The position numbers were made by a program, and so were the translations under genes. Of a stretch of DNA of 64,000 nucleotides, positions 1-8,208 are shown piece by piece (positions within the stretch are counted from its first letter, which is position 1; every line of letters begins with the position of its first letter). A model generated the notes under the pieces. That model was not told where the DNA came from. It did no database searches and saw only the letters and a list, made by a program, of their open reading frames with translations. Source of the DNA: Qipengyuania vesicularis. Lineage in GTDB: Bacteria; Pseudomonadota; Alphaproteobacteria; Sphingomonadales; Sphingomonadaceae. The stretch lies in NCBI RefSeq assembly GCF_019711415.1, contig NZ_JAIGNJ010000001.1:1047001-1111000 (forward strand). Reading direction: 5' to 3'.

Positions 1-1
1 G

Positions 2-487
2 ACCGACAAGAAGGTCGCCGTGATCGGGACCGGTGATCACGGCACGGCCGAGGCGCAATTCATCCGGACCTTCACTTCCGACATCACGCTTGTCTCGCCA
101 GACGGCGGTCACGACCTGTCCGAACAATGCAGCAAGGCGCTCGATGGCGCCGGGATCAGTCGTGTCGCTGGGCTAAGTGGCGGCTTCGCAATCGAAGGCG
201 ATACAATTGCCTTCGACACGGCGGAAGGCCGCATGAGCTTCAACAGCGTCTATCCGGCACTCGGGTCGGTAATCCGGTCGGGTCTCGCAAAGAGTTGCGG
301 AGCCGACGTCAGCGACAGCGACTGCGTGCTGGTCGACGATCATTACGAGACCAGCGTGCCCGGTCTGTTTGCTGCCGGCGATGTCGTGGAGGGCCTCGAC
401 CAGATCAGCGCGGCGATGGGCCAGGCAGGAATAGCCTCGACCACGATCCGGAACCGGCTCGCCGAGAAGGCCCCGCTGATGCGCTAG
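2..487 (+). CDS. Thioredoxin-reductase-like FAD/NAD(P) oxidoreductase, 3' part
   Basis: The frame is open from the window edge, so the 5' end lies outside. What remains begins at the NAD(P)-binding strand-turn-helix (VAVIGTGDHGTAEA, a GxGxxG variant). It ends with the conserved FAD-binding stretch VPGLFAAGDVVEGLDQISAA and a helix AGIASTTI, as in the TrxB class. In true thioredoxin reductases the redox CxxC lies just before the GxGxxG, outside this window, so I cannot tell a disulfide reductase from a TrxB-like flavoprotein. It converges on the LysR gene and overlaps it by 4 bp at the stop codons. The family assignment is firm and the substrate is unknown. Confidence 0.8.
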   Translation, partial: TDKKVAVIGTGDHGTAEAQFIRTFTSDITLVSPDGGHDLSEQCSKALDGAGISRVAGLSGGFAIEGDTIAFDTAEGRMSFNSVYPALGSVIRSGLAKSCGADVSDSDCVLVDDHYETSVPGLFAAGDVVEGLDQISAAMGQAGIASTTIRNRLAEKAPLMR

Positions 488-1401
488 GGACCTGGCGGCA
501 TCAATGCCTCTTGCGGGATGCCGAGTTCGGGCCGCGCCAATTCCCTGGTGATCCACTCGCGAAAACGTTCGATCTTGCGCACTCCCACTCGCCGCTCCGG
601 ATAGACGACGAAGTGGGCGATATCGGAATAGTGGATGTGATCGATCGGGCAAACGAGGCTGCCGTTCTCGATTTCCTCGCGCCACAAGAGGGGCGTGAGC
701 AGGGCGACGCCAAAGCCGGACTTCGCAGCGCTCGCCACCTGAGACTGGTTCTCAAGCGCAATGCCGCGCATTTCCGTCGGTTTTCCGCCAATCTCCAGGC
801 TAGCGAAATAGTCTCCCCACATCGGATCATCCGGGCTTATCCGCTCGACATCGAGCAGGTCCTCGGGCGCTCTTAGCTTGTGACTTTCGGCAAATTCGGG
901 CGAGCACATCGGCGTAACGTAGAGCCGGAAAAGGAAGTGCTCGCGCAGACCTTCCCAGCCGCCCTTACCCAGCCGGACGGCAAGGTCGAAGTCCCCTCCC
1001 GAAAGATCGACCAGCTCATTGGTCAGCGAGAGGCGCAAGGCGAGGTCGGGGTACAGGAGCTGGAACCGCCCGATCGATCCCGAAAGCCATGTCGCCCCGA
1101 AGGATGACGGCCCGCTGATCGAGAGAATTGCGCTGCGCTCCTGCTCGAGATCGGCGAAGGCAGCGCGCATGCTGTCAAAAGCCTCGCTGATGGGTTTGTG
1201 AAGCCGACGGCCCGTCGCACTCAACCGCACCCGGCCACGCTCGCGCTCGAACAGTTTTTCTCCGAGGAAATCCTCCAACTGGCGGATCTGGTAACTTACC
1301 GCGGCCTGAGTCATGGCCAGCTCTTCCGCGGCGCGCGAGAAATGTTCGAGACGGCCTGCCGCCTCGAACGCACGCAAAGCGGGCAGCGGAGGTAACTTCA
1401 T
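484..1401 (-). CDS. LysR-family transcriptional regulator, GcvA-like
   Basis: A 305-residue protein with an N-terminal winged helix-turn-helix at about residues 5-65 (LRAFEAAGRLEHFSRAAEEL followed by TQAAVSYQIRQLE). A LysR substrate-binding domain follows to about residue 295, which is the normal family length. The start PPLPALRAFEAA and the binding domain resemble the GcvA subgroup; the effector is not predictable. A perfect dyad 8 bp upstream of its start (1409-1427) suggests autoregulation and control of the divergent small gene at 1505. Confidence 0.9.
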   Translation of the reverse strand: MKLPPLPALRAFEAAGRLEHFSRAAEELAMTQAAVSYQIRQLEDFLGEKLFERERGRVRLSATGRRLHKPISEAFDSMRAAFADLEQERSAILSISGPSSFGATWLSGSIGRFQLLYPDLALRLSLTNELVDLSGGDFDLAVRLGKGGWEGLREHFLFRLYVTPMCSPEFAESHKLRAPEDLLDVERISPDDPMWGDYFASLEIGGKPTEMRGIALENQSQVASAAKSGFGVALLTPLLWREEIENGSLVCPIDHIHYSDIAHFVVYPERRVGVRKIERFREWITRELARPELGIPQEALMPPGP

Positions 1402-1408
1402 CGAATGA

Positions 1409-1427
1409 TCATAAACCAGACTTATGA
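1409..1427. promoter_or_regulatory. Putative LysR operator dyad
   Basis: TCATAA, seven bases, TTATGA: a perfect 6-bp inverted repeat with T-N11-A character. It lies 8 bp before the LysR start and about 78 bp before the divergent small gene. LysR regulators usually bind such dyads in the divergent intergenic region. A second 10-bp palindrome (GAGTCGACTC) lies at 1449-1458. Binding is inferred only. Confidence 0.5.
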
Positions 1428-1504
1428 CTTAGGACAATCCTTTTGTTGGAGTCGACTCAGGAGCTGAGCGATCTTCGGCTCATCAGGAATGAAAGGAATT
1501 CGCG

Positions 1505-1717
1505 ATGAGAGACCAACAGACTTGCTGCGCAAATGGTCATGCCTGCGACGAAATCGTCGAAAGCTCGGAAGATCGGCAATCTCGGGAGCGCCTGGATGTG
1601 ACCAGCCGCATCCTGGCGGCAGCGTCCGCAGTGACGCTCTCGGCAATAGTGATCGCCGGCTATTTCGCCGTACCCACAGCCGAATTGCAGAGCGCCGGGC
1701 ACGGCTTTCTATTCTAA
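1505..1717 (+). CDS. Small single-pass membrane protein, unknown function
   Basis: A 70-residue frame. Residues about 34-53 (ILAAASAVTLSAIVIAGYFA) form one hydrophobic segment. The N-terminus is polar and Cys-containing (CCANGHACDE), and the C-terminus ends in GHGFLF. The ATG at 1505 follows AAAGGAAT by a normal distance, and a good intrinsic terminator follows at 1799-1834, which together support a real gene. I recognise no family. It is divergent from the LysR gene and may be its target. Confidence 0.55.
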   Translation: MRDQQTCCANGHACDEIVESSEDRQSRERLDVTSRILAAASAVTLSAIVIAGYFAVPTAELQSAGHGFLF

Positions 1718-1798
1718 CCCGACCGCTTACGTATCGAGCCGGAACGTTCGCTTCCCTCTGTCCCCTCCCGGGTGGCGAAACCAATATCCGGCATTACA

Positions 1799-1834
1799 GA
1801 CCCCGCGCAGCAATTGTTGCGCGGGGTCCTTTTT
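1799..1834 (+). terminator. Intrinsic terminator
   Basis: An 11-bp perfect stem GACCCCGCGCA / TGCGCGGGGTC with an 8-nt loop is followed by CTTTTT. The T tract is on the plus strand, so it terminates the small gene at 1505. The hairpin may also slow minus-strand transcription arriving from rimM. Confidence 0.8.
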
Positions 1835-1874
1835 GCCTTGGCTGCGCAACGGGCAAAGGTCCCGCTCCGCTCGG

Positions 1875-2360
1875 CTAATCGACGAAGTCGGCGTTGATGG
1901 TCAGCTTGTCGGCATCCCAGCCCGGCACGGCCTGCTCGGTGAGTGGGACCATGAACTTCTTACCGTCAGGCTTTTCAATCTCGACAATCTCGGTCGCGCC
2001 GAAATTCTCGACCGCGCAGACGCGGCCGATCTCATCACCCTTGTCGGTGACGACGGGCAAGTCGAGCAGGTCGGAATAGTAGAATTCGCCCTCGTCCAGC
2101 GCCGGGAGTGCGCTGCGCGGGACGGTCAGCGCGGTCCCGCGCAAGGCCTCGGCTGCAGTGCGATCCGCGATCTCGGCGAAACGCGCGATGGCGCCGCCCT
2201 TGTTGTCGCTGCGGACCTTGGACAGGGTGAGCGCACCCTCGTTGAAGCTCTTGTGAGGCTTGAGGGCTTCGAAGCCCTCGCCGAACAGCTTCAGGCGGAC
2301 TTCGCCCGCCACACCATGCGCACCGGTGACGGCGGCAAGGGTGACGGGCTTGTCCTGCAT
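1875..2360 (-). CDS. rimM: Ribosome maturation factor RimM
   Basis: A 161-residue protein with an N-terminal RimM barrel (residues about 5-85, with the signature GAHGVAGEVRLK) and a C-terminal PRC-barrel (about 90-160, VPLTEQAVPGWD). RimM assists maturation of the 30S head, binding near S19. It starts 9 bp after rpsP and is co-oriented with ffh and rpsP. The usual downstream partners trmD and rplS are not here: the next feature is a terminator and plus-strand genes. Confidence 0.95.
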   Translation of the reverse strand: MQDKPVTLAAVTGAHGVAGEVRLKLFGEGFEALKPHKSFNEGALTLSKVRSDNKGGAIARFAEIADRTAAEALRGTALTVPRSALPALDEGEFYYSDLLDLPVVTDKGDEIGRVCAVENFGATEIVEIEKPDGKKFMVPLTEQAVPGWDADKLTINADFVD

Positions 2361-2369
2361 CGGAAAGGC

Positions 2370-2873
2370 TTACTCGGCCTTTTCTTCGGTGTCTTCAGCC
2401 GGAGCTTCTTCTGCAGCAGCTTCCTCAGCGGAAGCTTCTTCAGCAGCTGCTTCTTCGGCCGGAGCTTCTTCTGCGGCGGCTTCTTCGACCGGAGCTTCGG
2501 CTTCAGCGGCTGCTTCCTTGGCAGCTTCTTCTGCTTCGGCAGCCTTGGCAGCCTTTTCTTCAGCGCGTTCCTTGGCGGCTTCGCCCGGCTCACCCTTCTT
2601 CGGGTTGTTCTTCGGCGCACGCTCGAGGATGCCGGCGGCATCGAGGAAGCGGTGGACGCGGTCCGACGGGGTCGCGCCGACCGAGAGCCAGTGACGTGCA
2701 CGGTCTTCGTCGAGCTTCACGCGCTCGCCCGAATCCTTCGGCAGCATCGGGTTGTAGGTGCCGATCTGCTCCAGGTACTTGCCGTCACGCGGGCTGCGCG
2801 AGTCCGACACGACGATGCGGTAGTAAGGACGCTTCTTCGCGCCACCGCGCGACAGACGAATTGCAACTGCCAT
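2370..2873 (-). CDS. rpsP: 30S ribosomal protein S16 with long Ala/Glu tail
   Basis: Residues 1 to about 82 are ordinary S16 (start [20 protein letters not shown], core IGTYNPMLP). S16 is normally about 80-90 residues, but here a further ~80 residues of low-complexity Ala/Glu/Pro sequence follow, built from repeated [10 protein letters not shown] units. A moderate acidic extension of S16 is known in alphaproteobacteria; this one is at the long end. The gene lies between ffh and rimM, as in the common ribosome-SRP operon. The tail is predicted to be disordered and strongly acidic. Confidence 0.95.
   Translation of the reverse strand: MAVAIRLSRGGAKKRPYYRIVVSDSRSPRDGKYLEQIGTYNPMLPKDSGERVKLDEDRARHWLSVGATPSDRVHRFLDAAGILERAPKNNPKKGEPGEAAKERAEEKAAKAAEAEEAAKEAAAEAEAPVEEAAAEEAPAEEAAAEEASAEEAAAEEAPAEDTEEKAE
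2386..2520 (-). repeat. Low-complexity repeat encoding the acidic S16 tail
   Basis: Imperfect tandem 15-nt units encode Glu-Glu-Ala-x-Ala in the 3' part of rpsP. Unit boundaries are fuzzy and third positions vary, so this is coding low complexity rather than an intergenic repeat. It could vary in copy number between strains. Confidence 0.6.
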
Positions 2874-2912
2874 TTTACTTCACCTTTCGAATGTAAATTT
2901 CTGTAAGTTCGA

Positions 2913-4412
<1,500 letters not shown>

Positions 4413-4455
4413 GTTTGTTCTACTCCTTGCCGAACCTCGAAAGGCCCGAAAACGC

Positions 4456-4487
4456 GAAAAACGCCGGCGGACGAGAACTCGTCGGCC
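4456..4487 (-). terminator. Intrinsic terminator of tRNA-Ala
   Basis: On the minus strand, GGC-C-GACGAG pairs with CTCGTC-C-GCC (one internal mismatch), followed closely by GTTTTT. It lies about 100 bp downstream of the minus-strand tRNA-Ala and upstream of ffh, so it should end the tRNA transcript. Confidence 0.65.
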
Positions 4488-4589
4488 AGCGTGGGGTCAG
4501 ACCCCTGTGAAACCCAAACTTGTGCCCGGGTGTGGTGGAAGCAAGCCGCAGCCGTCGCCACGGCCTGCTACCATCAAATCCGGTGAAAA

Positions 4590-4665
<76 letters not shown>

Positions 4666-4757
4666 GAGCCATTTTCAAACCGACGCATCCTGGGAGGTGC
4701 GTCGCCCTTGCGGGAGGCGCCCAATATAGGCCACCTCACCGCAATGCAACAGCAAAA

Positions 4758-5102
4758 TTAGCTGTCGTCGGCGTTGTCGTCGTCGCCCTTGGACTTGGTT
4801 TCGACGCCGAGGTCGTCGTCGCCGCCAAGATCGACTTCATTGTCGGGCGAATCATCGTCTTCGTCGATGTCGATATCCAGATCGTCATCGTCGTCACCGC
4901 CCAGATCGCTATCCGCGTCGGCGTCCTTCTTCTTCTTGGCTTCGTCTTCGGCCAGGATCGGCTGCTTCGACTTGAGCACCGGCTCAGGCGTCCACTCTTC
5001 ACCGCATTCGATGCAGGTGACGGGATCTTCCTTGTTCAGATCGTAGAAGCGGGTGCCGCAATTCGGGCAGGTCCGCTTGGTGCCCCATTCAGGTTTGACC
5101 AT
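4758..5102 (-). CDS. FYDLN acid-domain protein (TIGR02300 type)
   Basis: A 114-residue protein starting MVKPEWGTKR. It carries a four-cysteine zinc ribbon (C12, C15, C30, C33) enclosing the signature FYDLN, followed by a very acidic tail rich in Asp (about residues 60-114). The family is widespread in alphaproteobacteria and has no established function; the ribbon resembles those of nucleic-acid or protein-binding adaptors. An in-frame start 39 bp upstream is possible but adds no conserved sequence. It is divergent from aroA and followed downstream by tRNA-Ala. Confidence 0.88.
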   Translation of the reverse strand: MVKPEWGTKRTCPNCGTRFYDLNKEDPVTCIECGEEWTPEPVLKSKQPILAEDEAKKKKDADADSDLGGDDDDDLDIDIDEDDDSPDNEVDLGGDDDLGVETKSKGDDDNADDS

Positions 5103-5278
5103 GTGTAATCCTTGGATTTGCCGCCCCTCGCCTGTCTGCAAGGGGCCGTGAATTCGTAATTGTATTGATGGGTACCTGCTCGGCAGGAATCAACAGCGCG
5201 CGCGCCTTGCCAGAAGGTATGTGCGCTGTCAAAGCGCCGCTTCAACATGGATACGCATTCTTGACCCAGCACCGCTTC

Positions 5279-6568
5279 ATGCCTTCCGCCCCGCTTACCG
5301 GACGTATCCGCGTGCCGGGCGACAAGTCGATCAGCCACCGTTCCCTGATGTTCGGTGCGCTGGCAGTGGGGCGCAGCCGGATTTCCGGCCTGCTGGAGGG
5401 CGAGGACGTGCTGGCCACGGCTGCGGCATTGCGCGCGATGGGCGCGGTCATCGAGAAGGACGGTGACGACTGGGTGGTCGATGGAGTAGGCGTCGGAACG
5501 CTGCTCCAGCCGAACGGCGCGCTCGACATGGGCAATTCGGGGACCTCCACTCGCTTGCTTATGGGGCTGGTCGCCAGCCACGGCATCACGGCGACCTTCA
5601 CCGGCGATGCAAGCCTCTCGAAGCGACCGATGGGCCGGGTGATCGACCCGCTTTCCACCATGGGCGCAAGCTTCACCCCCTCCCCTGGCGGCACTTTGCC
5701 GCTGGTGATGGAAGGCATGCAGCCGGCCGTGCCGATTACCTATCGCCTTCCTGTAGCCAGTGCGCAGGTGAAGAGCGCAGTGCTGCTCGCCGGTCTCAAC
5801 ACGCCGGGCACCACCACGGTCATCGAGCCTGTCCCGACGCGCGACCATACCGAGCGTATGTTGCGCGGTTTTGGTGTCGACGTGCAGGTCGAGGAGAAGG
5901 ATGGCGAGAGGATCATCAAGCTCACCGGCCCGTGCGACCTCACCCCTTGCGACATCACTGTGCCGGGCGATCCCTCATCGGCTGCGTTCTTCGCGGTCGC
6001 GGCCAGCATCGTGCCGGGCAGCGACCTCGTGATCGAGAATGTCGGCCTCAATCCCACCCGGAACGGCATCTACTGGGTCCTCGAGCAGATGGGCGCGAAC
6101 ATCGACTATCTCGACGAGCGGGAAGTCGGTGGCGAGCCGGTTGCCGATCTGCGCGTCCGCCACGCCATCCTGAAGGGCATCGACGTCGACCCAGCCATAG
6201 CACCCAGCATGATCGACGAATTCCCCGTCCTGTTCGTCGCCGCTGCCGTCGCCGAAGGCACCACCAGCACCAGCGGACTTGAGGAATTGCGCGTCAAGGA
6301 AAGCGACCGCCTCTCCGCCATGGCGGCCGCGCTCACGCTTGCAGGCGTCGAGCTAGAAGAACGAGAGGACGGCCTGATCATTCACGGCAGCGCGGGCAAA
6401 CCGCTCTCCGGTGGAGGCGTCGTCACCACCCATCTCGACCACCGCATCGCGATGAGCATGGCGGTAGCAGGCCTCGCCAGCACGGCAGGGGTCGAGATCG
6501 ACAGCACCGAACCCATCGCCACCAGCTTCCCCAATTTCACGTCACTGCTGGAAGAAGCAAGCGCATGA
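5279..6568 (+). CDS. aroA: 3-phosphoshikimate 1-carboxyvinyltransferase (EPSP synthase)
   Basis: Catalyses the sixth step of the shikimate pathway, joining PEP to shikimate-3-phosphate. The start region PSAPLTGRIRVPGDKSISHR carries the conserved substrate-binding KSISHR. Further motifs are LDMGNSGTSTRLLMG and LRVKESDR, with a C-terminal DHRIAMS. The length of about 430 residues matches class II-like alphaproteobacterial enzymes. The start is uncertain: ATG at 5279 is used here, but a TTG at 5261 (giving TQHRF before it) is plausible, and neither has a strong ribosome site. The stop overlaps the next gene by 4 bp (ATGA). Confidence 0.95.
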   Translation: MPSAPLTGRIRVPGDKSISHRSLMFGALAVGRSRISGLLEGEDVLATAAALRAMGAVIEKDGDDWVVDGVGVGTLLQPNGALDMGNSGTSTRLLMGLVASHGITATFTGDASLSKRPMGRVIDPLSTMGASFTPSPGGTLPLVMEGMQPAVPITYRLPVASAQVKSAVLLAGLNTPGTTTVIEPVPTRDHTERMLRGFGVDVQVEEKDGERIIKLTGPCDLTPCDITVPGDPSSAAFFAVAASIVPGSDLVIENVGLNPTRNGIYWVLEQMGANIDYLDEREVGGEPVADLRVRHAILKGIDVDPAIAPSMIDEFPVLFVAAAVAEGTTSTSGLEELRVKESDRLSAMAAALTLAGVELEEREDGLIIHGSAGKPLSGGGVVTTHLDHRIAMSMAVAGLASTAGVEIDSTEPIATSFPNFTSLLEEASA

Positions 6569-6825
6569 CCGATCAGTTGGACATCTACACGCTGATCGGT
6601 TTCGTCGGCATGGCCTGCATCATTGCAGCGTATGCGTACCTGACGTGGAAGGAAGAGCCAAACCCGTTCATCCTCCACGGTACGAACCTGACGGGCGCGG
6701 TGCTGCTGACCGTTTCTCTCCTCGTCCATACCAATTGGCCGAGCCTTGTCCTCGAAGGCTTCTGGGCAGCGATTGCCATCTGGGGCTTGGCGAAAGCGTT
6801 GAAAGAGCGAAGGAAACGCGCATGA
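6565..6825 (+). CDS. CBU_0592-like small membrane protein
   Basis: An 86-residue protein with three hydrophobic helices (about 8-27, 40-58 and 61-78) and a basic C-terminus (ALKERRKRA). The pattern matches the CBU_0592 family of small inner-membrane proteins of unknown function. It is coupled by ATGA overlaps to aroA upstream and cmk downstream, so it is co-translated in the aroA-cmk operon. Confidence 0.7.
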   Translation: MTDQLDIYTLIGFVGMACIIAAYAYLTWKEEPNPFILHGTNLTGAVLLTVSLLVHTNWPSLVLEGFWAAIAIWGLAKALKERRKRA

Positions 6826-7445
6826 TCATCGCTGTCGACGGTCCGACCGCCTCGGGGAAAGGCACGATTGCCAAGGCCCTGGCCGGCCATTTCAACCTGC
6901 CGCATCTCGATACAGGACTGCTGTACCGCGCGGTCGGCTATCAATGCGCACGGAATGGCGGCGAGCCGAATTCGCTGGCCGATGCACTGGCCGCCTGCGC
7001 TTTTGACGACAGCCTGCTCGACGATCCGGCTTTGCGGACCGAGGAAGTCGGAGGGCTTGCCAGCCGAGTTTCGGTTCACAATGCGGTGCGCAAAGCCTTG
7101 TTCGAGCGCCAGCGCGCGTTCGCGATGCAGGATGGCGGCGCAGTGCTGGACGGGCGCGATATCGGCACAGTGATAGCGCCGGAGGCCGACGCCAAGCTGT
7201 TCATCACGGCCAGCGTCGAAGCACGCGCGCGCCGACGCTTCCTGGAAATGCGCGGGCGCGGCGTGCAGGTAACGCTGCTGGAAATTCAGGACGACCTGCG
7301 CCGCCGCGACGAGCGGGATCGCAATCGCGACGTTGCGCCGCTTGTCCCGGCCGAGGATGCGATGGTCATCGACACCAGCGCCCTGGACAAGGACGAAGCT
7401 ATCGCCGCGGCGATAGCGGCGGTGGAGGAAGCAGTCAGTTCTTGA
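6822..7445 (+). CDS. cmk: Cytidylate kinase
   Basis: A 207-residue protein that phosphorylates CMP and dCMP. The P-loop GPTASGKGT is at residues 7-15, followed by HLDTGLLYRA, LDGRDIGTVIAP and a RRRDERDRNR lid. The ATG at 6822 overlaps the upstream stop (ATGA) and gives the usual family N-terminus MIIAVDGPTASGKG. cmk next to rpsA is a widely conserved pairing; here an opposing Mpo1-like gene lies between them. The 3' end overlaps that gene by 11 bp. Confidence 0.96.
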   Translation: MIIAVDGPTASGKGTIAKALAGHFNLPHLDTGLLYRAVGYQCARNGGEPNSLADALAACAFDDSLLDDPALRTEEVGGLASRVSVHNAVRKALFERQRAFAMQDGGAVLDGRDIGTVIAPEADAKLFITASVEARARRRFLEMRGRGVQVTLLEIQDDLRRRDERDRNRDVAPLVPAEDAMVIDTSALDKDEAIAAAIAAVEEAVSS

Positions 7446-7944
7446 TCGGCGTGTCGGACGTCCCCTGTTCGACCTGACGCTGCAGGTCCGGCGCGAGACC
7501 GAGAGCGAACAATCCCTCGGCCACCATAAACAGCGGCCCCACCAGCAGGCTGCGGATATCGTCGATGAAGGCAGGTTTGCGACCTTCGTAGTGATGGCCG
7601 ACGAACTGGAAGAACCAGCCCACCACAAACAGGCCGATCCCGCCGCCGAGCCAGGCGAACGTCGACACCTGCGCGATCTGGTGCCCCGCAACAGCGAATA
7701 GCGCCAGAAATGCCGCCATGAGCAATCCGAACTTGAGATCGAGCCGCAGGTACCACAGGGCAGCCAGCGCGTTCATGAAAACTGCCGGAGTCAGCGTCAG
7801 CCCGCCTACCTCCCAGACCGGCCTTGCCAGCAGCACTTCGACCGACAGCACAATCATCGGAATGCCTACCGCATGGGTCAGCACATTCCGGTGGTCACGA
7901 TGGAATTCGCGGTAATTGGCGAGCGATTGGACGAGCCGGTTCAT
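7435..7944 (-). CDS. Mpo1-like (DUF962) membrane protein
   Basis: A 169-residue protein with the family motif YREFHRDHRNVLTHAVGIP near the N-terminus and a later GHHYEGRKPA. The conserved His residues are candidate iron ligands. It has about four transmembrane helices. Yeast Mpo1 is an Fe(II)-dependent dioxygenase that alpha-oxidises 2-hydroxy fatty acids, relevant to sphingolipid turnover; the same activity is plausible in a sphingolipid-making sphingomonad but is inferred. It converges on cmk with an 11-bp overlap. Confidence 0.82.
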   Translation of the reverse strand: MNRLVQSLANYREFHRDHRNVLTHAVGIPMIVLSVEVLLARPVWEVGGLTLTPAVFMNALAALWYLRLDLKFGLLMAAFLALFAVAGHQIAQVSTFAWLGGGIGLFVVGWFFQFVGHHYEGRKPAFIDDIRSLLVGPLFMVAEGLFALGLAPDLQRQVEQGTSDTPIKN

Positions 7945-8005
7945 GCCCCGGCTCCTAGCACGGCGCCCAAGTGACGCAAAACGCGCGCCGCATGCCCCAA
8001 AATCC

Positions 8006-8034
8006 TTGCTTTCCCGCGCATTTCGGCCTAGGCG
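8006..8034 (+). promoter_or_regulatory. Possible rpsA promoter
   Basis: TTGCTT, a 17-bp spacer, then TAGGCG, about 175 bp upstream of the rpsA start in a 264-bp non-coding gap. The -10 match is poor. Nothing else in the gap is recognisable. Confidence 0.3.
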
Positions 8035-8208
8035 CGCGCCCGTTCACCAAATCTACGGATTCGATGGACCTTCGCGCTGGCATCCGGCCTCGCGGAGATC
8101 ACGGCCCTCTTGCCCCGTACGGCCCGTGCAATGGTGCGCAGGCAGACGGAGAAAGACCCCGGTAAAACCGGTGGCCGGTAGCAAACGTTAGTTAGGACTA
8201 CACAACTC

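Noticed and set aside
2386..2520. A short tandem pattern that could suggest a CRISPR-like array
   Set aside because: It has no unique spacers and encodes the Ala/Glu tail of S16 in frame.
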